Source: Lepidodermella squamata (taxonomy: Eukaryota; Gastrotricha). From it: 64,000 nt of DNA. The stretch is taken from contig JBLDXI010000007.1 of NCBI GenBank assembly GCA_047495785.1, positions 992,001-1,056,000 on the forward strand, in the 5' to 3' direction. Position 1 is the first letter of the stretch, and each line of letters opens with the position of its first letter. Below the pieces are notes generated by a model. That model had not been told where the DNA came from, searched no databases, and saw nothing but the letters and a program-made list of their open reading frames with translations. Positions 22,467 to 32,712 of this stretch are shown here, in pieces. The translations under genes were made by a program, and so were the position numbers.

Positions 22467-22625
22467 CGGGTGTGGCGCGAACGCCGGTACCCAAGTGAAA
22501 TATTTTGCACCCGACTCCGCCGATGAGGCAGAGCGCAGGGGTCAGCGGACCGCAGTGCAATGGCCCGCCTCGCCCTGGGGCGACCGACTTGCTGAGCTCG
22601 GTTCATCCCAGTGCCAGGTAAGTTT
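22467..22625 (-). ncRNA. U1 snRNA, copy 1
   Basis: The RNA starts AAACTTACCTGG, the sequence that pairs with 5' splice sites. Stem-loop I carries GCTCAGCAAG. The stem-loop II loop CATTGCACTGCGG is almost the known U1A-protein binding loop. An Sm-like AAAATATTTC follows, then a 3' hairpin with a TTCG tetraloop (GGCG-TTCG-CGCC). It differs from copy 2 at only about two positions and shares upstream sequence with it, so both are probably functional. Confidence 0.88.
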
Positions 22626-22742
22626 AGTGGCCATAGGTCTACGCGATCGACCCCACTCAGCAGTCGGACCATAAAAGGGTACTGAAGTCATTTGGTTATT
22701 CCTCTTTTCTTCATAAATTCTGATTAAAAATATTGCGACAGT

Positions 22743-22814
22743 TAGCAGAGCGTAGTTTCGATCTACAGACCTCTGGGTTATGGGCCCAGCGCGCTTCCAC
22801 TGCGCCACTCTGCT
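22743..22814 (-). tRNA. Initiator tRNA-Met (CAU), copy 1
   Basis: 72 nt with a perfect acceptor stem (AGCAGAG with CTCTGCT), anticodon CAU in GGGCCCATAACCC, and the initiator marks: A at position 1, three G:C pairs beneath the anticodon loop, and ATCGAAA in the T loop instead of TTCGA. It is identical to copy 2. Confidence 0.95.
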
Positions 22815-22883
22815 TGTCTGAAAAGTGATTTAGCCATTCGATCATTGTTTTTAAAGTTTCAAAGAATTCAAATGGAAAAATGA

Positions 22884-22965
22884 TGGCAGCGGTGGGGTTC
22901 GAACCCACGCCTCCGAAGAGACTAGAGCCTAAATCTAGCGCCTTAGACCACTCGGCCACGCTACC
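22884..22965 (-). tRNA. tRNA-Leu (UAG), copy 1
   Basis: 82 nt with a type II long variable arm (CTCTTCGGAG), anticodon TAG in CTAGATTTAGGCTCTAG, a standard T arm GGGTTCGAACCCC and acceptor stem GGTAGCG with CGCTGCC. Confidence 0.95.
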
Positions 22966-23066
22966 TTGCTAGAACCAGTACCTTACATTTTCTCTATCGT
23001 CAATCTACTTCGATAAAAAAGATAATAGCATCATAGAAGAATAACAAATTTTACTGTGACAAAATG

Positions 23067-23486
23067 TCAAAAATTTCTGGCTGACATGATTATAATAATT
23101 ACGGCCATGCCGATGGTAACAAACGCCCATATAATCTTCGGGCAAATATCGACAGCGCTGCAAGTCTTTTTATACTTCCGGCCATGGTTCCGTTGTCTTG
23201 ATCGTCTTGTGTTGATACAGCTTCGCCCATGTCCTTCTACGATTTGGCTTTGAGGATTCAGTGAAGCTCCATAGGCGTCTGTGCCGTGATAAATGTCGAA
23301 ATCCTGGAATCTAAGCGAGGAATCTCTGCACTGACTCGGTTGTCTGATCACTGGGACGATTGCGGAATAAGCTGGAGGCGGCTCTGGATTGACATTTTCA
23401 ATCGAAATTACCCAATCCTTATGGCCAACAATGTCGCGGTAATTGGGCGGAAGAGGCAAAGTGTTGTCATATTGGTAGGCATTCAT
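23067..23486 (-). CDS. Tail-anchored protein with two PPxY motifs
   Basis: A 139-residue single-exon frame starting MNAYQYDN. The N-terminal half holds two WW-domain ligands, LPPNY (about residue 14) and PPPAY (about residue 40). A basic stretch (RRSRQRNHGRKYKK) precedes one C-terminal hydrophobic helix (IIWAFVTIGMAVIIIIM) followed by five residues only. This is the layout of a tail-anchored or short type II membrane protein whose cytosolic part recruits Nedd4-family ubiquitin ligases. Drosophila Commissureless and NDFIP proteins use the same logic, but I see no sequence homology to either. Coding status rests on the ordered features, and no homologue is recognised. Confidence 0.45.
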   Translation of the reverse strand: MNAYQYDNTLPLPPNYRDIVGHKDWVISIENVNPEPPPAYSAIVPVIRQPSQCRDSSLRFQDFDIYHGTDAYGASLNPQSQIVEGHGRSCINTRRSRQRNHGRKYKKTCSAVDICPKIIWAFVTIGMAVIIIIMSARNF

Positions 23487-23499
23487 GGTTATTTGTTCG

Positions 23500-24000
23500 A
23501 AGCTCAAATAATATCTGAGTTATTTAGAGTCAAATCAGATTTGACCTGCAAAGTAAATATCTATACAATTATATATTAGGATTTTGGCACTATGAATGTT
23601 GGTTATCGTTGGACTTTTTAGTAATAACCCGATAAAATATTTATTCACACTAGACTAGGTTGATAAAACGTGCTTGGGTACTCGGGTTCTTGATAAGCAA
23701 GAGTTCAAGGCGTGAACTCACCTCATAATAGGTGACATTAATAGTCGATTCGGTTAAAAATAAAACGGGTAAATTCAACATTTGATATCATCTGTACTGT
23801 TTTTATTACCAATTATTTGTGTGGGGGTGTGGGGTAAACCTTTGCCACGAAAGTCACCTCGTTGCCGACTTCACACAAAAATGTTTTTCTCTCCAATTTA
23901 GTTGCGGGACCTTTTTTACTACATTAACTTTTGATGTCCAGGAAAATGGCCTTCGTTTGACATTGATTTGAATCGTCAGCCGGTCGATTTTAGACATTAA
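23500..24000. other. Intergenic, no gene seen
   Basis: AT-rich sequence upstream of the tail-anchored protein gene, including a TATATAATTG-like stretch near 23560-23575 that could serve as its promoter. Nothing else is supportable. Confidence 0.4.
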
Positions 24001-24080
24001 GATATCGTCTCCAGCGCGTGATACGCGGCTTTCTAGCTCAGTACACTTATATATATTAGTGGATTTGTATTGTAAAATAT
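24001..24080. repeat. Dispersed repeat also at 37.6 kb
   Basis: The stretch with TCGTCTCCAGCGCGTGATAC, CGCGGCTTTCTAGCTCAG and ATATATTAGTGGATT matches, in inverted orientation, about 80 bases near 37625-37712. No gene is inside. It is likely a fragment of an interspersed element. Confidence 0.5.
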
Positions 24081-24855
24081 GCGTAGCGTTTTTTTAGCGA
24101 TGTTTACATTACTAACCAATGCACCCAACTTATTACTGTAACATTGCATATATCGAAAGGCGCATTGCATAGGCGAAATCATGATCACGGTGAAAACGTG
24201 ATTATCACCGATAATGATATTCTGCCGTTTTTGAACTGGTCTCAGATCTGACACGTGTAAACATCGATTAGACTCAATATTTTGTGATAGGCAGGAATAG
24301 CTTAGAGCTTGTGGTATTAGCAATTTACTCAATTGACATTATTTCTAGGAAAGATACTCATCTCGTGAAAAAAACTGCTTGAAATTCTTCGTTATCTCTG
24401 ATCTCTATGGAGGGAAGTCCAGTCGCAGCCTCCACTTTTGCAGTCAGTATTCTGAGAGGGATGCTGAAATTGCAATGAAGAGCTACATGCAGGCGCGATG
24501 TCAGATTCTCGGATTCTCAGATTCAAGAGCCTGATCGTGTTGCACGATCGTGAAGCAGCATGACGCAGCGTTTCCCAAACCGTGTCCTATAGGAGACTCG
24601 TTTACTATGCCAACTTTCATGAGTCGGTGTCCTATGGGCCTCAAAATGACAAAAGGACAAGAATAGATCCACATAGAAACGACGCATTTTTGGACCGTTT
24701 GCAGACTCAAAATCGAGAAAAAACCGTCAGCTGAAGCTCGCCCTCTTCGCGAGTCTCCTATTCTATGAATAATTTTATGGAATGCATTGTTATAAGCACG
24801 TTACAGACTGTAATTTCATAATTAAGAACGAAAACTCCAAAAACCCCGAGGCATT

Positions 24856-26166
24856 CCCATATCGGCACGAAGCTGATGAACGGAGGTGAACGGCTATTTG
24901 ACACATGCGAACGGAGATGAACTTTTTAGACACAAGGTGAACGGACGTGAACAAGCAAACGAACATTTGTTCACCCCCGTTCACGTTGCATGCTACGTGA
25001 ACGGATCTGAAAAAATAACAGCCAGCCGGCAAAGAGGTGAACCTAAGTGAAAGTTTTTGTAGGCTGATAATACGCTGCTAAATTTTAGCGGGAAAACTGT
25101 CGTGAGGTGAACTGAGCAGAACTAAGCCCACCCCGAGCAGCAAGTTCACGATTTTTGTGAAAAACTGCCAAGTTCGAGTGAGAAAATCATGAACATGCCA
25201 TTTTTGCCAACTTTCACCTTCTATCCGTAACTTGCTGCTGTTTTTGAAAAAACAACTGGAAGTTCAAGCCATGGCACATAGGAATCGCACTGCGAAACTG
25301 TCTACTTTTGGAGGATTCTAACCCATGCGAAGCTAATAAATTTTTAGTTGGACAAAATCGCCTTGCCAATTTAGCTCAGTGGAATTGATTTTCCCTCTTA
25401 AAAGTTCAATAACCGTAAGAAATAATAAGTTCAGCAGGTGCATAACCAGGATAATTTTATGGTAATTGTTATCGATCTGAGAGTGAAATTTTCATTTTCC
25501 CCAGGAGAATCCAAGATCGGCAACACGTATTTCCAAGGTATTTTAGACATCCAGACTGGCCTTATTGGGCCATCCGACGGTACCTTGCTCATGGCGTCTT
25601 TCTCCCGCCGGACTTGGGCCGATTTGGCCGATTTGAAAGTGGCCCTACTGTTCGTAGTCATACACAGTTGATGTTAAGTACCAACAATTCACTGGCCAAT
25701 TTCCAGCCCGTAGAAATTAGAGTCAATTGAGTGAACTCAGAGCTAATAGAATCTAACCGCTGACTCATTTACTTAAGAATGCGCGTGATTGTGTGATAAT
25801 TGCTTAAACAATGTGCCAGCGTGCGTACCAGTAGCTCAAATGAGCAAGTCGGTTTCAGTGCAATCATTGAAGAGAGTACAAGTAGCAAGCAATGTATGGA
25901 GCAGCTGAGTGGCGCAGTGGATAAAGAGGCAAGGCGGAAAGTGAGAGTTACAAATTAGGGCTGTGGTTCGATTCCCTAAGCCGTTCAATGGGAAGATTCT
26001 CTTTTTTTATTTTGTTCCATAATTTTGGTGAACGAAGATGAACCAGACAAGCTGAACCGAGGTGAACCAAAACAGGTGAACGGAGGGGTCATAACTTTTT
26101 ATTTCGCCCATCCGTTCACCTCCCTATTTCGTTCATCTCCGTTCACCAGTTTCGTGCCGATATGGG
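24856..26166. mobile_element. GGTGAAC inverted-repeat element, 1.3 kb
   Basis: The two ends are inverted: 24856 begins CCCATATCGGCACGAA and 26166 read backwards begins with the same 16 bases. Behind each end lie many copies of GGTGAACGGA/TGAACGG in both orientations (24880-25060 and 26030-26150). The middle shows no transposase frame but contains a tRNA-like stretch. It behaves like a non-autonomous DNA transposon or foldback element. Confidence 0.6.
25904..25985 (+). repeat. tRNA-related SINE-like stretch
   Basis: GAGTGGCGCAGTGGATAAAG resembles an A box and GGTTCGATTCCCT is a canonical B box, spaced as in a tRNA. The acceptor ends do not pair and no clear anticodon arm forms, so this is a tRNA-derived repeat or pseudogene rather than a working tRNA. 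It lies inside the GGTGAAC element. Confidence 0.35.
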
Positions 26167-26169
26167 TTG

Positions 26170-27470
26170 TCTCGTTTTTGAGATGCTATACGTCGTTTTC
26201 AGTGTCGAATTCAAAAAATGTCCTCGCTTCGCTTGTGTTTACACGTGGAATATTCGATGGATCTATTTCGAGCTAGGTTGTCATCAAAAATCAATTTGAA
26301 CAAGTAGGTAATCAATTTGTAGCTCAAAAATTTTACCAATTCTCAACCAATTTGCATTCATTTTACCAAGGTGCCCTACGAGCCATTATCATAGAACAAT
26401 GATGTGTCATACGAGACAACAAGTTTGGGAACCGCTGGCATAAGGTTAGCTCAGCCCGATCCAGGGGAGGAAAAATATCATTTCATATTTGGTGTATAAC
26501 TTGGGCTAGGAATATCGTTTTTTTTAGGGCTGAAAACAGGCATCGACGGTTCTAGTGCTGAGCTATCACCGAGATGCGTCCAAATAGCAACAAGTACACA
26601 AATCGCGACACAATTGCGGTGATTAGTTCTGCATCGGCACTTCTCTTATATAATTTGCGCGTAATTCATCGGCCACATTATTGCAGAGAATTTGCTACGG
26701 AGTAGTTGCGTTACCAGCTCATTGTTTACGCCGTAAATGGCTCCAGATGCGCACAAATCATGAAGTTGCCGTCATGGAGTTGCTACTCATAAACATCATT
26801 TCCATTCTTACAGACGCATCCATTTCCTCTTTTTTTACCCAGATAACTACGCCACTTTTCTGCTAAGGCCTGCGAGTCTAGTCAAAGAAAAAGTAATTTT
26901 TGTCGCTTTCAGACCAATTTCGATTGCGATTCCGGTGAATTACATATCTCTAATTATCAGCGTGATAAGCCCTTTCTAGCCATGTGAATACCAATGCCTT
27001 ACTTTTTAAAATTGTTCTTTGAAATCACGAAAATGATTTTTATTGATAAATTGTAGATCGCTGTCAATCTTCGCCCAATCATCCCGGGAAGATAATGAAA
27101 ATAAGCTACAAATAATTCTCCGAATTTTATTTGCCAAAACGTTGCTTGGCAACTATGCTGCTGCCTACATTTTTCCGAATTCTTAAAGTGGTCTTCCTTT
27201 TGAATCGATTGACCTTACCAACTGATCGATTTTTAGTCTCGAGATTTCGAGCCTAATTATCTTGAAATTATGAGGCCAGTGTGCCAGGAGGGATGGGGTG
27301 TATCCTCCACTTTAAAGCTTTTACGAGAATCGATGGTTTTCAAGTCCTGTATATCGAGAAAAATAGCCGTGAAAACTTGTTCTATTTTTGCGTGTAGAAT
27401 GCTCATTTGAAGATGCGCTTGGCGTAAATCTCACCGATGAATTATCTGCTTTTATCTTTGCCTCATACAG
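26170..27470. other. Intergenic, no gene seen
   Basis: No supportable gene or paired element ends are seen. The sequence is AT-rich with only short, low-quality frames. Confidence 0.45.
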
Positions 27471-27475
27471 CGTGT

Positions 27476-27570
27476 CCGCGAATTAGCGCGACAATTTTTC
27501 AATTTGGCAACTTTTTGTGAGAAATTCGAATAATATTTTTTTCTAAATTAAACCTAACGAGGGAATATTC
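27476..27570 (+). repeat. Dispersed repeat, copy B left half
   Basis: Matches the start of the copy at 46.4 kb (GCAACTTTTTGTGA, then AAATTAAACCTA, then AGAATAT-like). The match stops at about 27570, where the inverted-repeat element begins, and resumes at about 31897. Confidence 0.6.
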
Positions 27571-28442
27571 TGTCGGCACGGCGTAGACACGAAACAACAA
27601 ACGCGACAAAACAGCGGAACCAATAACAGCACGCGACGAAACAGCGTAAACCACGGAACAGCGTGAAAAATATATATGTAATAGTACACACTAAGAGCGC
27701 GCGAACGCGACAAAACAGCATAAACACTATAAACAGCGACCCATTTGTTTTATTATTATTTATTTTAATCGGAAAACTGATGCGCCTCTTGCTACGCTCT
27801 TGAGCTAAAATTTAAGGTGGATCTCAAGTAAACTCCTTCTTTCTAAATCAATCGTTACTGTATTACCGCGCTTGCTTGGTCATGCCGTTATCTTTTTTGG
27901 CTCGATTGTCACGTCGCAATATTCCAGTTAAAACGACACCGCCTGAAAGCGATGTTCGTTTTCTTTTGCCTGTGAATGAAAGTTACCTAGCTATAACGAT
28001 ACCTCGACGTGGCTCCGGCATCTTGGGCCGGCTCGTGTCAGAGTATGGCGGCATTGAAATTACAGGCTCTCGCGTATTTTTTACCTGGGTCAGAATAAAG
28101 TGATAATACTACATAAAAATTTCAGGTTTAGCGATGCATCTTAGTCTTTACTACCTTGAGCCATCGACACGCGAGTGCGCGCGAGTGCGCGCGAGTGAGA
28201 CAGGCGGCGGGCCCCCCACAGCGTGTGCAAATAGTATGTAGCACGCGGTCAACCGACCGACCGCGCTTCTACTATTGTATACCTAGTCGACTTTATCCGC
28301 CTTAATCATTTTTAGTTGGAGTTTAAGTCGCTGTTGAAGTGGTTTTTCCGGTTTTAGTATTTGTAATTGCCAACTTGAAAGGTCTAATAAGCCGCCTAAT
28401 TAATCCCTACTAATACTGATTCCGCAATGACTACTTTAGTTA

Positions 28443-31400
28443 TTAAACCCATATAATCCCAGTATGCATTATAATGCGTTTGTATATTTATAGAGCCACA
28501 AACTGCCAGAGCATTGCAAAACGCATGATTTAGGTGTCGATTGATAGCTGAAAAACTACTTCATAAGTTTGGGCACTTTTTATTAGGCATTGCGTATTTT
28601 ATCAAGAGCTATAGATATTAGAAAATCGATAATCGCCAAAAATCGATTTGTGATCTTCGATTTATCGGAATCGATATTTACATGCAAGCAATCCTGGTAA
28701 AACATTAGGATATCTTACAGCATACGATTTCAGGATTATTTTCATATAAAAAACATTATTGTATGAGGAATGGCTAATTAATGGCGATATCGAAATCGAT
28801 CATGCAGTAAACTGCACACTGGGTACTAAAGGGAGCGTAAGACAAAGTAAGCAAATCAACAAGATCAAACAAGAAAAAAAATCAGAATCGGTCAAAATCA
28901 TGGCGTTTAAGGAATTAAATGAAATTCTGAGAAGTGCGGAATGCAAAGGCCTACATCGCACGTCGTGCAATGGTATGCTGAACGGCGATTGCAACCTGGA
29001 AAAGCGCAATTTCTCATTCTATGACCTTCGTTGAACGCAACCAGGTGGCGCTTCTCGGCGAGTCGAACTTCGTTTGGCACTCTAAACTTATTAGACCGAT
29101 GAACAACAACTTGCAAAGCATTCCGTTCAGGTGGCGTTCCGTATCTGCCAAGATAGAAATTGACCAGACGTCTCCGGAAGTCGAGCAAGGGCGCAGAGCT
29201 GGCGTCTTTCCGGGTCCGTGATCGATAGAGGATCCAGGCGTTTTGAATAGCTACTTCCAATAGCCAAGTGAATAGAGCCCAGTACCATTTTTTTGACCTG
29301 ATGCTGGTCCTGTAATAAAAAAAGCAATGACGGAATAATTATAAGCCCGTTAATTTTACCTGTAGTAAGATATATTCTGATCCATTCTGTCTGTTCCACC
29401 CATTGCTTCGTTGTATTTGCTTATGGCGAACGGCTGTAAAATATTAATACGTCTGCCGTGCTCTTGGCTCCAACGCTTCACAGATTGAAAGGGCTTTGTA
29501 CCATATTTGCTGCTGCTAACAGTGACGACAGCGTTGTCCATCCACCGAATGAAGACAGTACCGGATTCGCGATGAACGCGGGAATCCATGGACCCTCGTG
29601 GCATTTTCTTCATTTCCGCCTTGGGCTTAAGGGGACAATTTGCTAGCATATTGTCTCTAATTGTGCCTGTGTGATGGCACCCACGAGCGTAAAGCTCCTG
29701 CGTTAGAGCAAGACGAGTAAAGTAGTTATCAGTGTAAATATGATAAAAGTTAGGCCGAGCAGCCAGAAGATTAGCGACAAGATCTAGTACAACATTACCG
29801 CCAAGACCGAACTTTTTGAGGGCAACAGGGTCCGACCGTGACCAAAGGCCCTGATAGAAGTCAAAATTGATGAGATACCCGTTTGGGGCATTCAAACAGA
29901 ATGCTTTATAGCCAAAACGTATTGGTTTGCCTCGTATAAATTGTTTACATGGATGTCGCCCGAAATACGGAGCCATCGATTCGTCGACGTCCAAGTTTTC
30001 GAATCGCTGCCATTCGAATTGAGCAAGAAATCGATTGTTCAACAAATCCATAAGTTCCCTTATCTTGCCATAACTGAAAAATATTTCCCGAAAATTTATA
30101 GAAAAATTCTCAATTATTATTTATTCGAGAATTACCGATCATTTTGAGGTAGGTTGTCGTTGTCAGCAAAGTGTAAATTCGCCATGATTTCGTCAAACCG
30201 GTTCCGGCGCATAGCCTGAGCAACAGCGTTATTTCTAAGGTCACTGTCGATCGACCAATAATTGTGGCGCCGAGGGAGGACAGAATAGCCGGAGAGCATC
30301 AGTATAGCAAAGAAGCATCGAAGTTCAGCAGCATCAGTTGTAAATGTTAGACCTTTGCTCCGAGCGTAGTCGTTGGAATACTTGACCACCATCGCCATCA
30401 CTTTATCGTCCCAAAACAGTTCGAACAACTTGACTTCGAGTGGTACATCTGACGGCTGATCATCTTCATCAGGATCATCACCAGGGTCACCACCATCTGG
30501 ATTTCGCCGAAAATCAGCTAGAGAGGAGCAGGTTGGCTTGTCGCCGATCGAGAACGAGGCTGCTGTTGGCTTTGATTTGTTCGGAACAGCCTTGCGCCGC
30601 TTCGTGGGCACACAGTTTTCATCGTCTTCGCTGTCAGAATCGCCGTGTCCGCTTTCGCTAGTGTCATCATCGCGATGTGTAGTTGAATAACGTGCGCAAG
30701 TTCTTCGAGGGCGAGTTTCTTGGATAGGGGTACTTTCAGGTTGGCGCTCGGTAAACGGCGTCCTTTCGGCTTGCGTAGCAACGGCGGCTCTTTCTTCATC
30801 GGTAAGGGACGAAAGCACTTTCCGGCGTCGTTGGCGAAGACCGGAATTAGTTACATTCGGGCCTAATATTGGAGACGGCAAATTGAAAGGCAATCATTTC
30901 AAAAAAGACTCACCTATTTGCTGGATCGATGGGGTCTTGTTACTGCTCGGATTGTTGCCAGGTAGCTGTTCAGGGAGCGAATCAATATCGGGTTCAATGC
31001 GTTCGTTGTTAACGAATACGACCTCAGCTGGAGCGAGAAGAAGTCGGGGAGGTAAATTGTCAATAACCCCGCCACCGTCTTCTTCGCCTGAGTCAACATC
31101 GCTTGTAGAGCCGTTGCCTGGCGGCAAGACGTAAATGCTTTCAACCCGTTCATCGCCTTCGCCCGGTATGTCTTCATCGAGCATATCCAAGACCTCTTGG
31201 AGAGTGAACTTCTTTACCGCCGTAATGGCGACAATTAAAGACCATAAGACTAACAAGGTTTTAAGATTCATTTATTACAATAGTATGAATTTTAAGTTAC
31301 TCTGAACGAATAGTGACATGCTATTGACCTTGGTGCCGACATTGGGTGTCAAGAAATGTTGACACTGTGGCACCATGTGCTCTGAAGCACGTGGCAAACA

Positions 31401-31657
31401 GTTTTCCTACTCGTTTTTATCTTAAAATTCCCTCCAGGTGTCATTCAACGTGACTTTCTGCTCAACTCACTAATATTAGGTTGACGTACCCTGTCTATCC
31501 CAGTATGCAGTATACTGCATGGTGTCAAAATGACGTAATCACTACATCAAACGAAAGTCCTAATTTTTATAAGCAATATTTACAATAGCATCGACTTATT
31601 AGTTCTGCAGCATTTTTAGATATAATAATAAATAGGTTGTGGGAAATGATGGGTTAA
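28443..31657 (-). mobile_element. piggyBac transposon, apparently complete
   Basis: TTAA stands at both proposed borders (28443 and 31654), the piggyBac target site. Inside the right border the element begins, read inward, CCCATCATTTCCCA, and inside the left border, after one extra A, CCCATATAATCCCA; they agree at 10 of 14 positions with the CCC...CCCA pattern of piggyBac ends. Each end also has a near-terminal palindrome (GCATTATAATGC on the left, ATGCAGTATACTGCAT on the right). The transposase gene between them is open. Border assignment is by eye. Confidence 0.7.
28907..31271 (-). CDS. piggyBac transposase, four exons
   Basis: Exons 30914..31271, 30136..30862, 29360..30073 and 28907..29309 are joined by introns of 51, 62 and 50 nt with matching phases and give 733 residues. 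The three catalytic Asp are present: DESMAPYFGR (about 392), YTDNYFT (about 477) and WMDNAVV (about 541), followed by GGTDRMDQN and the IRSKKWYWALF segment. The C-terminus is a cysteine-rich domain (CAFPGCNR, HCTTCDVGLC, HF) like the one that binds piggyBac ends. It should excise and insert DNA at TTAA. No internal stop is seen once introns are removed, so it may be active. Odd: the first ATG gives a hydrophobic leader (NLKTLLVLWSLIVAITAV) before the family motif LQEVLDMLDEDIPGEGDE; a stop lies just upstream, so the true start may differ. Confidence 0.85.
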
Positions 31658-31896
31658 CCAATTAATTTATTGAGTAATAAAGCGCGGTGTTTCTAAGCTA
31701 TGCTGTTTATTCAATAGCAACAGCTGTTTCCGCTCTTCGCTGTTTTGTCGCGTTTTAAGTAATAATAATACTTTTCAACGCTGTTTTGTCGCGTTTAGTC
31801 TTATTCGCTGTTCCGTCGCACTCTGTTACGTCGCAAGTGGTAATTTCGCTGTTTTGTCGCGTTCGCTGTTTCGTGACTACGCTGTTTTGACGATCT

Positions 31897-32600
31897 GCCA
31901 TTCTATCTTTTAACCGCGATATAACCGATAAATAAAAATTTACCGGAGAAAAATTCGGGAAACCCCGATGGTAACTGGCTCGGTATTTTTAAGTACAGTA
32001 AAAGTTGTGTAAACCGGACTAGCAGCGCGCCAGGCAAAATCGTCCGGTTTAGAGCAAATCCGGTCTAAACGGCCACCGGACTTGGCCCGGCTTAGGAAAT
32101 CAAAGTCTAAATTTGCGCTTGGATAACGATTAATTACGGTTAATAGCAGATTTAAGAAATGAAAATCAAATTATATTTCCTGCCCCATCGGCACCAGTTC
32201 GAACCTGGTCGAATACATTTTGTTTAGCCGAAGCTAGTCGAGGAACGGTTTGCATGGTCGAACGTGGGCGAACGTATTGAGATGTGGTCAAACGATTTCG
32301 GGCATGGACGAACGTGGCCTAACAATTTTTGACATAATTGTGCTTGGTCGAACTAATATCTCATATCGTAACTTTTATCTACGGGTGGCCAAAAAATTCC
32401 GCAGAAGGCGAATTCGGTTTGTATTTTATCCGGTTGGACCTAATTCCTAATCACCGGACTTTTTTAAACCCATTATTCTCGTTATTTCTTTTCAATTTTT
32501 CTGAATTTTTCTGACCGTGAGATGTGACTTCGTGTCTGATTTTAGAGTTTCTGAATGTTTTTTCCGTTTATTTTCTTCGCTTGCGTTACTTTTGGGACAT
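31897..32600 (+). repeat. Dispersed repeat, copy B right part
   Basis: Resumes the repeat left at 27570: TTTACCGGAGAAAAA, AACCCCGATGGTAACTGG, and, after about 430 bases of extra sequence (about 31992-32420), TTTTAGAGTTTCTGAATG and TTTTCTTCGCTTGCGTTAC. The extra block contains repeated GGTCGAAC/GAACG motifs and is probably another insertion. Confidence 0.5.
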
Positions 32601-32712
32601 GATGTAGTTCTTCCTCAAAAAAGAGAGTGATGCGGCCAAGTTTCCCCACTTCGTCTCGATCATTTCATCGGTTTCGTTATTTTTATTTGAGAAGGTTTTC
32701 GGCTGCGCTCTG

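Larger units (their letters stand above)
27571..31896. mobile_element. Inverted-repeat element hosting a piggyBac
   Basis: The ends are inverted: the left end reads GCGTAGACACGAAAC then AACGCGACAAAACAGCG, and the right end, reverse complemented, reads GCGTAGTCACGAAAC then the same 17-base motif. Several more copies of ACGCGACAAAACAGCG lie inside both ends (27600-27720; 31730-31880). The element interrupts a dispersed repeat exactly at its ends. After removing the piggyBac at 28443-31657, about 1.1 kb of this element remains, with no recognisable transposase, so it is non-autonomous. A CGCGAGTG simple repeat lies near 28170-28200. Confidence 0.65.

Noticed and set aside
25904-25985. A functional tRNA gene.
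   Set aside because: Good A and B boxes, but the acceptor arms do not pair and no anticodon arm forms.
30914-31271. A separate small secreted protein in front of the piggyBac.
   Set aside because: The hydrophobic start looks like a signal peptide, but the following LQEVLDMLDEDIPG is typical of piggyBac N-termini and the splice phase joins it to the transposase.
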